64,000 nucleotides of DNA from the NCBI RefSeq assembly GCF_003217355.1, contig NZ_QJTK01000002.1, positions 186,001-250,000 of the forward strand, read 5' to 3'. Under the pieces are notes generated by a model, which did not search any database, was not told the origin of the DNA, and saw only the letters and a program-made list of their open reading frames with translations. The translations under genes were made by a program, and so were the position numbers. This document shows, piece by piece, positions 18,329-26,655 of the stretch. This DNA comes from Rhodobacter viridis. Lineage in GTDB: Bacteria > Pseudomonadota > Alphaproteobacteria > Rhodobacterales > Rhodobacteraceae. Positions within the stretch are counted from its first letter, which is position 1. Each line of letters opens with the position of its first letter.

Positions 18329-19234
18329 ATGAGCGACAAGAAACCCGAGCGCCGCGGCCTTGGTCGCGGTCTGTCTGCGCTGATGGCGGATGTTCAGCTT
18401 CCGGCCGTGGAGCCCGAAACCGCTCCGCGTCGCAAGGATCTCCTGGTTCCCATTGAAAAAATCGTCCCGAATCCGGATCAGCCGCGCCGAACCTTCGCGC
18501 CCGAGGCGCTTGAAGAGCTGCGGGCTTCGATCGCAGAGAAGGGGATCATTCAGCCGCTGATCGTCCGAAAGCATCCGCGCGAAACCGAAATCTACGAGAT
18601 TGTCGCGGGCGAACGTCGCTGGCGTGCGGCGCAACTGGCGAAATTGCATGAGCTCCCGGTGATCGTGCGCGACTTCACGGACACGGAGGTTCTTGAAGTC
18701 GCGATCATCGAAAACATTCAGCGCGCCGATCTGAACCCGCTTGAAGAAGCGATGGGGTATCGGCAGCTGATGGATCGCTTCGGCCATACTCAGGAGAAAC
18801 TGGCGGAGGCCTTGTCGAAAAGCCGCAGCCATATCGCAAACCTGTTGCGCTTGCTGAACCTGCCCGATGAAGTGCAGGAATTCCTGCGCGAGGGCAAGTT
18901 GACGGCGGGACATGCGCGGGCGCTGGTGACCGCAACAGACCCGGTTCGGCTTGCCAAGGATACGATCGCGAAGGGGCTTTCGGTCCGCGACGTCGAACGG
19001 CTCGCGAAAGATGGTGGCTCGACGGCGTCTGGATCCTTGGCGAAGGCAGCAGCCTCCCGCGCACCGAGAGAGAAGGATGCGGACACCCGAGCGCTCGAGG
19101 CCGATCTTTCGGCCACGATCGGCATGTCGGTCAGCATCGATCATGAGGGGGCGGAAGGCGGGCGTCTCACGATTCGATATGCGACGCTCGACGATCTTGA
19201 TCGCCTATGCCAGGCGCTGAGCCATATCGGTTGA
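18329..19234 (+). CDS. parB: Chromosome partitioning protein ParB (Spo0J)
   Basis: A 301-residue parS-binding CTP-dependent clamp. The N-terminal RRGLGRGLSALMAD is the ParA-contact/start motif. The conserved CTP-binding region includes PNPDQPRRTF, GIIQPLIVR and GERRWRAAQLA (box II). The central helix-turn-helix GHTQEKLAEALSKSRSHIANLLRLL binds parS. The C-terminal dimerisation domain (LEADLSATIGMSVSI onward) is present. A perfect inverted-repeat terminator follows. AACAGACCC at 18934-18942 is one copy of the dispersed motif described in findings. Confidence 0.96.
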   Translation: MSDKKPERRGLGRGLSALMADVQLPAVEPETAPRRKDLLVPIEKIVPNPDQPRRTFAPEALEELRASIAEKGIIQPLIVRKHPRETEIYEIVAGERRWRAAQLAKLHELPVIVRDFTDTEVLEVAIIENIQRADLNPLEEAMGYRQLMDRFGHTQEKLAEALSKSRSHIANLLRLLNLPDEVQEFLREGKLTAGHARALVTATDPVRLAKDTIAKGLSVRDVERLAKDGGSTASGSLAKAAASRAPREKDADTRALEADLSATIGMSVSIDHEGAEGGRLTIRYATLDDLDRLCQALSHIG

Positions 19235-19250
19235 TCTTCAGCTGAAGAAT

Positions 19251-19292
19251 GGCTGTGAACTGATCTTTCGAGGTCGGTTCACAGCCGTTTTT
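19251..19292 (+). terminator. Terminator after parB
   Basis: GGCTGTGAAC (19251-19260) and GTTCACAGCC (19277-19286) form a perfect 10-bp stem with a 16-nt loop, followed by GTTTTT. The right arm overlaps the last codon of the convergent coiled-coil gene, so the element separates the par and flagellar operons. Confidence 0.75.
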
Positions 19293-19650
19293 CTTTCGCC
19301 TTCTGCCGCTCTTCGAGCAATTGACGCGCGATTTCACCGAGGTTTCGGTGTCGTCCGGTCGCAGCCGCCGTGCGTTGCTTCTGTGCGTCGATCAACGGCT
19401 GCAGGTTCGCCATCAGATCGTCGATCTGCGCATGACGCATCTGGGCCCATTTTTCGAAGCTTTCCGCGGCCCGCGCCGACATGAGATTGTCTCCACCGGC
19501 CTTCCACGCCGCTTGCACATCCTGCGTGATCTTCTGCCGTTCGGCTTCAAGGCGCAGACGACGCAGGTTCAACTTGGCAAGTTCGGCCATCTCGCGGTCC
19601 CGGATCATCGAGGCGATATCGTTCATTGACTCAAGGTCTTTGCGCTTCAT
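19279..19650 (-). CDS. Small coiled-coil protein downstream of flhB, unknown function
   Basis: A 123-residue, strongly charged, almost wholly helical protein (Lys/Arg/Glu/Gln/Ala-rich, no membrane segment, no signal peptide). Heptad-like segments cover roughly residues 15-55 and 85-123. It is the last gene of the leftward flhA-fliR-flhB operon and starts within the flhB stop (4-bp overlap), so it is co-translated with the export apparatus. Size, helicity and location resemble FliJ/FliH-type export chaperones, but I see no diagnostic motif and do not assign the name. An internal ATG at 19626 (Met-Asn-Asp-Ile) is a possible alternative start. Confidence 0.7.
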   Translation of the reverse strand: MKRKDLESMNDIASMIRDREMAELAKLNLRRLRLEAERQKITQDVQAAWKAGGDNLMSARAAESFEKWAQMRHAQIDDLMANLQPLIDAQKQRTAAATGRHRNLGEIARQLLEERQKAKEKRL

Positions 19651-20735
19651 TTCCGAGCTCCGCGTTCCCGAGACCGACGACGCATCTTCTCAGCAAAGCG
19701 GATAGCCGCTGCCACGGGCCGATAGTGATCAGGGTGGATTTCGTTGCCGATTTCAACCGCCGCATAAAGCGCGCGTGCGGTCGGCGGATCGGAATGGATC
19801 GGAACACCGGACTCTGCCGCGACTTCGCGGATCCGTGCCGCAACTTCGTCGACACCTTTTGCCACGCAAATTGGTGCGCGCTTCGCGCCACGTTCCCATT
19901 TCAGCGCCACGGCATAGTGCGTCGGGTTGACGATCACCACATCGGCTTTCGCGACATCGGCGATCATCTGCTTGGTTGCGATCTCGATCGCCTTTTGACG
20001 GCGTTGCGCCTTGATATGGGGGTCGCCTTCGGACTGTTTCATCTCGTCGGTCAGTTCCTTGCGCGTCATCTTGTTGCGGCGCATGAACTCAAATCTTTGC
20101 CACAGGTAGTCTATGGCACCGATGACACCCGCAAGCAGTAGCATCAGCAACAAGAACTCGACGATCATTTCCGGGAAACGACCAGAGATGATGCGGGCGT
20201 CATATTGCTGCGCCAGCAGAATTCCCGGAAGTTCGCGCAGGATGAATTTGCCAAGGATGATCGAGATCACCACAAGTTTCACGAAGCTTTTCGCGAATTC
20301 GAACAGGCCTGTGCGGCCGAATTTCTGTTTGAAATTCGAGATCGGGTCGATGCGGCTGAACTTCGGCATCAGCTTTTCGGGGGCGAAGACGATCGCGCGT
20401 TGCGCCATCAAGGCGCCCAGTACGAAAACGCCGGGCAGGATGAGCCAGGGAGCAATAGAGAGGCCAGCCCGGACCAGAAGACCGCCAGCGACGGCGGTTC
20501 CGCCGCCGAGCATTTGCTTGGAGATCGTATCTGCCTGATCGATCAGCACGCTGGCCCAGCTGCCAAAGCTTTCGAGCGTGCTTTTCCCGAAGGCGAGGGC
20601 CGTGACGACGAAAGCCGCGTAAACGGCGGCCACTGCGACTTCGGAAGATCGGACCAGATCGCCCTGTTTTCGAGCCTGCTCGATTTTCTGCGGAGTTGGG
20701 TCGAATTCCTTTGAGCTGTCGTCTTCCTCGCTCAT
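19647..20735 (-). CDS. flhB: Flagellar export apparatus protein FlhB
   Basis: A 362-residue component of the flagellar type III export gate. The N-terminal charged region (FDPTPQKIEQARKQGDLVRS) and four membrane segments (about 35-50, 85-110, 150-170, 190-210) precede a cytoplasmic domain with the self-cleavage motif VIVNPTHYAVALKW. The cut between Asn270 and Pro271 switches export from rod/hook to filament substrates. Its start lies in the fliR stop (4-bp overlap). Confidence 0.95.
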   Translation of the reverse strand: MSEEDDSSKEFDPTPQKIEQARKQGDLVRSSEVAVAAVYAAFVVTALAFGKSTLESFGSWASVLIDQADTISKQMLGGGTAVAGGLLVRAGLSIAPWLILPGVFVLGALMAQRAIVFAPEKLMPKFSRIDPISNFKQKFGRTGLFEFAKSFVKLVVISIILGKFILRELPGILLAQQYDARIISGRFPEMIVEFLLLMLLLAGVIGAIDYLWQRFEFMRRNKMTRKELTDEMKQSEGDPHIKAQRRQKAIEIATKQMIADVAKADVVIVNPTHYAVALKWERGAKRAPICVAKGVDEVAARIREVAAESGVPIHSDPPTARALYAAVEIGNEIHPDHYRPVAAAIRFAEKMRRRSRERGARK

Positions 20736-21508
20736 TGCGCCACCTCGAAGGGGGCTGCGAGGAAGGTTTCGAAGGCGTCATGCCAGACGACAAGCCCGGT
20801 CGGCAACGCGATCATCAAAAGCGCAAGGCCGCCGAGGGTCTGCGCCGGGGCGCCGATCATCGTCACCATCAGCTGCGGCATGGCGCGGTTGATGGCGCCA
20901 AGTGCGACGTTGTAGATCAGCCCGGCGATGACGAAGGGCGAGGCGATGGAAAAGCCGAGCGCAAAGCTGTGCGAGATGCCGCCGAGGCCCCATCGCCGGA
21001 ACAGATCGGCATCGGGGAAGGCCCCGGGCGGCAGCACCCTGTAGGAGCCGAGGAAGATCTCGGTGACCTTCACATGCAGGCCGAAGTGCACCGAAATGGC
21101 GAGGCCCGCGAGCACGAGAAGTTCTCCGACGGCAGGTTGCGGTTCGCCGGTGGTGCCGCCGAAAAGCTGCGACAGCGAGGTCGATTGCGCGGCGATCGTG
21201 CCCGCGATCTGCAGACAAAGCACGAAAAGCCGCAACATTAGGCCAAGGAAAACGCCGATCACGATTTCCGCGAACAACCAGACCACCACGGGCAGGCTGG
21301 TGTCCGGAGCATTCACGAAGGGCTGTGCCCCCGGCATCACGATGGCGGTGAAGGCGAGCGAAAGGCCGAGCTTCACCCGCGTCGGCACCATCATCTCGCC
21401 AAAGGCCGGCATCACGGACATCGTGCCACCCACACGCAGAAAGACGATGAAGCCGATCCAGAGAAAACTCCGTGCCGATTGCATCAGGTCTGCAAGTTCT
21501 GCGGTCAT
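20732..21508 (-). CDS. fliR: Flagellar biosynthesis protein FliR
   Basis: A 258-residue polytopic export-gate protein. Hydrophobic segments include FLWIGFIVFLRVGGTMSVMPAF, LSLAFTAIVMPG, VVVWLFAEIVIGVFLGLMLRLFVLCLQIAGTIAAQ and the C-terminal MIALPTGLVVWHDAF. FliR assembles with FliP/FliQ and FlhB as the substrate channel. ATG at 21508 overlaps the flhA stop by 4 bp; upstream in-frame sequence belongs to flhA and is rejected. Confidence 0.93.
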   Translation of the reverse strand: MTAELADLMQSARSFLWIGFIVFLRVGGTMSVMPAFGEMMVPTRVKLGLSLAFTAIVMPGAQPFVNAPDTSLPVVVWLFAEIVIGVFLGLMLRLFVLCLQIAGTIAAQSTSLSQLFGGTTGEPQPAVGELLVLAGLAISVHFGLHVKVTEIFLGSYRVLPPGAFPDADLFRRWGLGGISHSFALGFSIASPFVIAGLIYNVALGAINRAMPQLMVTMIGAPAQTLGGLALLMIALPTGLVVWHDAFETFLAAPFEVAQ

Positions 21509-23592
21509 GGTTGCACCACCCCGACCATCGAGGGCCGCGCGTCGAGCCCGATTTCCTCGAAGCTGAGCACCGGGGCAAGAATGCCCTTGGCGCCCAGAAC
21601 CGTCTTCAGGAAGCGACGACGGCGCGTCGAGGTCACGATTGCGGGGAATATCCCGGATTCGCCCGCACGAGCAATCCGTTCGGCGACGTTGTTGGCAAGA
21701 CGGTTGAACTTGTCCGGCGGCAGGGCAACGTCGGTCTGACCACGGTCGCCCGCAACCTGGAAAGCCGCGAAAGTGTCTTCCCATTCCGGCGCGAGTTGCA
21801 GCAGCGGCAGCGTGCCGTCGTCGCGACGGTATTCGGCGACAAGCTGGAAGCCCAGACGCTGGCGGACATGTTCGCAGATCGCCTCCGGTGATTGCATGCC
21901 CCGGACTTCGGCGATGGATTCGACGATCACCAGCAGGTTGCGGATCGAAACACGCTCTTCCAGAAGCAGGCGCAGCACCGCAAGCAGCAGATCGACTGGA
22001 ACCTTGTCTGGGATCAGTTCGTCCAGAAGGCGACGGTTCGAATCGGCCCGCGCCGCGTCTGAGAGGTTGCACACCTCGTCAAGCAGCCGACGCAGCGCGC
22101 GCAGGGTCATCAGCCGGCCGAAGTTGCGACGAATAACCTCAAGAAGATGGGTCGCCAGAACTTCGGTCGGGCTGACGACCGTCGATCCGGCAAGCGCGGC
22201 GTCTTCCTGCCGCGAGGGCGGAAGCCAGCGCGCAGGCGCGCCATAGACCGGTTCGCGCACATCCTCGCCGTCGGGCAGGAAGTCGCGGTTGTCGGTGATC
22301 AGGGCGAGAACGCGATCGGGGAAGAGCTTGTCCTTGGCCTGTTCGACACCCTGGATGCGGATGCGATAACAGCCGGAATCCAGCGTCGCATCGTCGGTCA
22401 GCCGGATTTCGGGCAGGATCAGACCATAGCTTGCGGCAACATGGTTGCGCATGTTGGTGATCCGCGCGTCAAGGCCGGTCGCCGGATCAAGCGCCATCGC
22501 CACCAGATCCGGGGCAAATTCGACGTGAATGTCGTCGACATCGAGCACGTCACCGATCGATTTGCGTTTCTTCGGCTCGGCCGTATCGGGCATCTTCATC
22601 GCCTCCAGTTCGGCTTTCTTCTGCGCGTTGCGCTTCACCATGTAGGCCGTGCCGCCCAAAACCGCTGCACCCGTCATGAAAGGCACGAAGGGCAGGCCCG
22701 GAACTATGGCGAAGCCCGCCATCAGCATTGCGACGGTGATCAGCGCCGAAGGATAGCGCGACAGCTGTTCGAAAAGCGCGGTATCGGCCGAGCCCTTGGC
22801 GCCGCCGCGCGACAGCAGGATGGCGGAGCCGATCGAGATGATCACGGCCGGAATCTGGCTGGTGAGGCCGTCGCCGACGGTGAGGATCGCATAGGTTTCA
22901 AGCGCGCGATCCAGCGGCATGCCATGCACGATCGTCCCGATCGCAAGGCCGACGACAAGGTTCAAGAGCGTGATCAGAAGACCCGCCACCGCGTCGCCCT
23001 TGACGAATTTCGACGCACCGTCTAGCGAGCCGAAGAAGGTCGTTTCCGCCTGTTCCTTTTCGCGCCGCGACCGGGCCTCGGCATGGTCGATGGCGCCGGC
23101 GTTCATGTCGCTGTCGATGGCGAGTTGCTTGCCGGGCATCGCATCGAGGGCGAAGCGGGCGCCCACTTCGGCCATCCGGCCCGCGCCCTTGGTGATGACG
23201 ATGAAGTTGACGATCAGGATCACGCCGAAGACGACGAGCCCGATCATCACCGAGCCGCCCATGATGAAATTGGCAAACCCCTCGATCACATGGCCCGCGG
23301 CGGCGGTTCCGGTATGGCCGTTGCCGATGATCAGCTTCGTCGAGGAGACGTTCAGCGACAGCCGCAGCATCAGCGAGGCAAGCAGGATCGTCGGGAAGGC
23401 CGAGAAATCCAGCGGCCGCTCGATGAAGAGCGTCACGGTGAAGATCAGGATCGCCAGCGCGAAGGAGACCGCAAGGCCGGTATCCAGCACCCAGGCCGGA
23501 ACCGGCAGGATCATCATCACGATCACCGCCATCAGCGCCAGCGCCAGAAGGATGGTCGGCTGGAAGATCGCCGACATCGTCAACTTCGGCAT
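21505..23592 (-). CDS. flhA: Flagellar export gate protein FlhA
   Basis: A 695-residue protein forming the cytoplasmic nonameric ring of the export gate. The N-terminal half has about eight membrane segments. A conserved FHIPEP-type loop lies around residues 140-200 (TKGAGRMAEVGARFALDAMPGKQLAIDSDMNAG). The C-terminal half (from about 330) is the soluble chaperone- and substrate-docking domain. Length and layout are standard. It begins 1 bp inside the sltF stop (TGATG). Confidence 0.96.
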   Translation of the reverse strand: MPKLTMSAIFQPTILLALALMAVIVMMILPVPAWVLDTGLAVSFALAILIFTVTLFIERPLDFSAFPTILLASLMLRLSLNVSSTKLIIGNGHTGTAAAGHVIEGFANFIMGGSVMIGLVVFGVILIVNFIVITKGAGRMAEVGARFALDAMPGKQLAIDSDMNAGAIDHAEARSRREKEQAETTFFGSLDGASKFVKGDAVAGLLITLLNLVVGLAIGTIVHGMPLDRALETYAILTVGDGLTSQIPAVIISIGSAILLSRGGAKGSADTALFEQLSRYPSALITVAMLMAGFAIVPGLPFVPFMTGAAVLGGTAYMVKRNAQKKAELEAMKMPDTAEPKKRKSIGDVLDVDDIHVEFAPDLVAMALDPATGLDARITNMRNHVAASYGLILPEIRLTDDATLDSGCYRIRIQGVEQAKDKLFPDRVLALITDNRDFLPDGEDVREPVYGAPARWLPPSRQEDAALAGSTVVSPTEVLATHLLEVIRRNFGRLMTLRALRRLLDEVCNLSDAARADSNRRLLDELIPDKVPVDLLLAVLRLLLEERVSIRNLLVIVESIAEVRGMQSPEAICEHVRQRLGFQLVAEYRRDDGTLPLLQLAPEWEDTFAAFQVAGDRGQTDVALPPDKFNRLANNVAERIARAGESGIFPAIVTSTRRRRFLKTVLGAKGILAPVLSFEEIGLDARPSMVGVVQP

Positions 23593-24380
23593 CAGTTCAC
23601 CTCGGTCTTGTTCAGGGAGATGGCGAAGAGACTGGCACCCGGAGCGGCTCCCAGTGGCGGCGAGACGGTCCCGGTGCGGCGCAACAGCGGATAGGAATTC
23701 ACGCGCGGCGGCTTCGGCGGCGTCATCGGTGCATTCATCGCGGCCACGATGTCCGGAATTTCGGGAATGTTGTCACCGGGCATGCCATTCGGCGCGTCGT
23801 TCATTGCCAAAACGTCGTTCTCGGATCCGCCGCCCAGATAGCGCTGGCGCAATTCGGCGAAACGGGCGGAATAGCGATCAGCATGTTCCTTGGTCCGCGA
23901 ATGATAGGCCCCGGCGGCATCGTTCCACGAGCCGGTCTCGGTGTAGAGATCGGCGAGGAATTGTGCCGCATAAAGCGCATTGGCCTTGGGATCGAACATC
24001 TCGTCGATCGACGAGAAATGTTCCGAATGCCATTTGTAATTGATCTGGAAGCAGCCGACGTCGAAGCTGCGGGCCCCGCGTTGGAATTCCTTGAACACAT
24101 AGGAACGGGCTTCGTCGAGCGTGTCGAACCAGTGCCCGGTCCCCTCCATGTTCACGGTCCAGGGCCAGGGACGCAATTTGCCGTCGATCTTCTTGCCGGT
24201 TTCGGTCAGCGTGATCGCTTTCAGCACCGAAACGGGAACACCCGTGCGTTGCGAGGCAAACTCGGCGACCTGTTCGCAAGTGGCGGAAATGCTTTTCGTC
24301 GACTCGGACGCCAGCGCAGGACGCAGCGAGGCGGAGAGGCCAAGCATGAAAATTGTGACGATTCGCCAATGCCTTGGCAT
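23592..24380 (-). CDS. sltF: Lytic transglycosylase (SLT domain), probable flagellar muramidase SltF
   Basis: A 262-residue exported protein. It has an N-terminal signal (WRIVTIFMLGLSASLRPALA) and a goose-lysozyme/SLT-like domain: TGVPVSVLKAITLTETGKK contains the expected catalytic Glu (TLTETG), and FDVGCFQINYKWH and ALYAAQFLADLYTETGSWNDAAGAYHS are typical of the family. Its place directly upstream of flhA (1-bp overlap) matches the dedicated flagellar enzyme SltF, studied in Rhodobacter sphaeroides, which opens murein for the rod; that identity is inference from context. ATG at 24380 follows GGGGGAACCCC; an upstream ATG at 24413 would add 11 residues before the signal. Confidence 0.85.
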   Translation of the reverse strand: MPRHWRIVTIFMLGLSASLRPALASESTKSISATCEQVAEFASQRTGVPVSVLKAITLTETGKKIDGKLRPWPWTVNMEGTGHWFDTLDEARSYVFKEFQRGARSFDVGCFQINYKWHSEHFSSIDEMFDPKANALYAAQFLADLYTETGSWNDAAGAYHSRTKEHADRYSARFAELRQRYLGGGSENDVLAMNDAPNGMPGDNIPEIPDIVAAMNAPMTPPKPPRVNSYPLLRRTGTVSPPLGAAPGASLFAISLNKTEVN

Positions 24381-24449
24381 GGGGTTCCCCCTTGATTCAG
24401 CAGTTCTTGCCAAGGCTGAAGCTAGGGAGAGAAGGTTTATATCCGGTAA

Positions 24450-25259
24450 TCAGACGTCAGAATCTTCGGTCTGGGGTCTCAGCTGCGAGAGATATTGGGC
24501 ATGCAATCCGGGGGCGCCGACCAGCAGTCCCTCGATCTGGGCGCTGGGGGTGTTGAACCGGATCGGTCCGCCGGCGCGGTCTGTCACCAGCGCCCCGGCG
24601 CAGGTGGCGATCAGACTTGCCGCGGCGACATCCCATTCCCAGGTCGGGCGCACGGTCAGGCTGGCGTCAAAGCGTCCCTCGGCGACAAGACACAGCCGCC
24701 AGGCCAGCGAAGGGCGGAAGAACCGGCGATAAGCGGGCTTTTCCGCGCGCCAGTTCGTGGCGATATCACAGACTTTCGAGGCCAGCAGGCTCGAGCCGTC
24801 GATCGGGCCGGGGTCGGAATTGCGGATCGGTTGCCCGTTGAGCAGCGCCGGTCCACCGCGCACGGCGGCATAGGTTTCTTCGAACACGGGCAGATGCACG
24901 ACACCTGCCAGCACCTCGCCATCTTCGACGACGGCAATGGCATGAGCAAAGCCCGGTTCGTTCGACAGAAAGGCCCGCGTCCCGTCGATCGGATCGACCA
25001 CGAACAGCCGGTGGCAGGACAGCCGGGCCTCGTCGTCCTGACTTTCCTCGGACAGCCAGCCATAGTCGGGCCGGGCCTTGCGCAGCATATGCGCGAGCAA
25101 GTCGTTCACCGCCAGATCGGCTTCCGAGACCGGACCGGCATCACCGGCCTTGTCCCACTGTTTTGGCGCGTGTTTCCAGTATTGCAGCGCCAATTCGCCC
25201 GCGGCTTCGGCGGCCCGGATCAGCAGCTCAAGGTCGGTGGCGGCGTCATGCTCCGGCAA
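24450..25259 (-). CDS. cysQ: 3'(2'),5'-bisphosphate nucleotidase / inositol monophosphatase family (CysQ-like)
   Basis: A 269-residue Li+-sensitive-type metal-dependent phosphatase. The first metal site is LSEESQDD, the second is VVDPIDGTRAFL (DPxDGT motif), and the third is WEWDVAAASLIATCAGA. In sulfur assimilation, CysQ recycles PAP (adenosine 3',5'-bisphosphate) to AMP; the exact substrate of this member cannot be read from sequence, and inositol phosphatase activity remains possible. Its start overlaps the end of pmbA by 14 bp on the same strand. Confidence 0.85.
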   Translation of the reverse strand: MPEHDAATDLELLIRAAEAAGELALQYWKHAPKQWDKAGDAGPVSEADLAVNDLLAHMLRKARPDYGWLSEESQDDEARLSCHRLFVVDPIDGTRAFLSNEPGFAHAIAVVEDGEVLAGVVHLPVFEETYAAVRGGPALLNGQPIRNSDPGPIDGSSLLASKVCDIATNWRAEKPAYRRFFRPSLAWRLCLVAEGRFDASLTVRPTWEWDVAAASLIATCAGALVTDRAGGPIRFNTPSAQIEGLLVGAPGLHAQYLSQLRPQTEDSDV

Positions 25260-26592
25260 TCGTCAGCCCCTCGAGCAGAAGCGACGGCACGACGTGGCTC
25301 AGATGGCCGCGGGCATCATTGGCGGGGATGATCCGGCGCAGCATCTCGCGCAGGTTTCCGGCCACGGTGCATTCGTTCACCACATGCGAAATCTGACCGT
25401 TTTCAACCCAATAGCCTGCGGCCCCGCGCGAATAATCGCCGGTGGTCGGGTTGATCGTCGCGCCGATGAACGAGGTCACCAGAAGCCCGGTGCCCATGTC
25501 ACGGATCAGATCCTCGCGCGATTTCGTGCCCTGCGACAGCGCCACATTGCCCGCAGCGGGCGAGGGCGGCGTCGATGTTCCACGCGACGCATTGCCGGTG
25601 CTTTGCATGCCGAGCTTGCGGGCGGTGGCAAGATCCAGCACCCAGCCGGTCAGCACGCCATCCTCGACGATGGCGCGGCGGGCAGGGGGCAGGCCCTCGG
25701 CGTCGAAGGGACGCGAGCCCGAGATGCGGCGGCGGAACGGGTCTTCGATCAGGCTGATGCCTTTGGGCAGCACCTCGGCATGCAGACCGTCGCGCAGCCA
25801 CGAAGCCCCGCGGGCGATGGCGGTGCCGTTGATCGCCGAGAGAAGATGGCCGATGAGGCTCGCCGCGACGCGTTCATCGAGCAGCACCGGGAAGGATCCG
25901 GTTTTCGGCCGCACCGGGCCAAGACGGGCAATGGCACGTTCGCCCGCCTGCGCCCCGATCGAGGTGGCCGAGGGCAGATCGGCGCCGAAAATCCGCGCTT
26001 CGGACGCCCAGTCGCGTTCCATTGCCTCGCCTTCGCCCGCAATCGCGACGGCGGAGGTCGAGCGCGAGGTGCGGGCGTAACCGCCCGAAAAACCGTTTGT
26101 TCCCGCCATGTGCAGCAGCCGCTTCGACCACGAGGCCGAGGCCGATTGCACCTGCGAGACACCTTTCACCGCCAGCGCCGCGGCTTCCGCCTCGCGCGCG
26201 TCGGTTTCCAGCGCCGTGGCCGAGGGTTCCGCACCCGGATCGGCCAGTTCCAGCGCCGCAGCGTCCCAGTCCCGGGCCAGTTGCGCCGGATCGGCGAGAC
26301 CGGCATGGGGGTCTTCGGGCGCCTCGCGCGCCATCGCCACCGCACGTTCGGCCATGTCGGTCATCGTGCGGGCGGAAATATCGGAGGCCGAGACACAGGC
26401 CTGACGCCCGCCAATCAGCACCCGCAAGCCGATCTCCAGCCCTTCGGAGCGTTCCGCCTGTTCCAGCACCCCGCCGCGGACATCAATCGACACGGCGCGG
26501 CCATCGACGGCGATCGCATCGGCGGCCTCGGCCCCGGCCTTGCGGGCGGCGGAGAGCAGAGCATCGGTCAGATCGGCAAGAACGGGGGGCAT
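25246..26592 (-). CDS. pmbA: TldE/PmbA-type metallopeptidase-family protein
   Basis: A 448-residue member of the TldD/PmbA family. The family's glycine/serine-rich segments GTNGFSGGYARTSRS and the C-terminal GYWVENGQISHVVNECTVAGNLREML are clear. TldE-type proteins lack the HExxxH zinc site found in TldD, and none is visible here, so this is the non-catalytic or regulatory partner of a TldD encoded elsewhere. TldD/TldE degrade unstructured peptides and mature some RiPPs. A strong terminator lies just upstream, so it is likely transcribed from its own promoter together with cysQ. Confidence 0.9.
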   Translation of the reverse strand: MPPVLADLTDALLSAARKAGAEAADAIAVDGRAVSIDVRGGVLEQAERSEGLEIGLRVLIGGRQACVSASDISARTMTDMAERAVAMAREAPEDPHAGLADPAQLARDWDAAALELADPGAEPSATALETDAREAEAAALAVKGVSQVQSASASWSKRLLHMAGTNGFSGGYARTSRSTSAVAIAGEGEAMERDWASEARIFGADLPSATSIGAQAGERAIARLGPVRPKTGSFPVLLDERVAASLIGHLLSAINGTAIARGASWLRDGLHAEVLPKGISLIEDPFRRRISGSRPFDAEGLPPARRAIVEDGVLTGWVLDLATARKLGMQSTGNASRGTSTPPSPAAGNVALSQGTKSREDLIRDMGTGLLVTSFIGATINPTTGDYSRGAAGYWVENGQISHVVNECTVAGNLREMLRRIIPANDARGHLSHVVPSLLLEGLTIAGA

Positions 26593-26607
26593 CGGCTCTC
26601 CTTGTGA

Positions 26608-26635
26608 AAAACCGCCCGGGAAACCGGGCGGTTTT
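26608..26635 (-). terminator. Terminator between the DUF2125 gene and pmbA
   Basis: AAAACCGCCCGG and CCGGGCGGTTTT form a perfect 12-bp stem around a GAAA loop (TTTC on the minus strand). Both flanks are T/A-rich, so it could work in either direction; in context it ends the leftward DUF2125 transcript, 21 bp after its stop. Confidence 0.85.
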
Positions 26636-26655
26636 GCTGTTCCGGTGATATCGTC

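Noticed and set aside
24381-24450. Possible sigma54 promoter (TTGGCA...TGC) before sltF
   Set aside because: The GG and GC doublets are two bases too close for a -24/-12 promoter.
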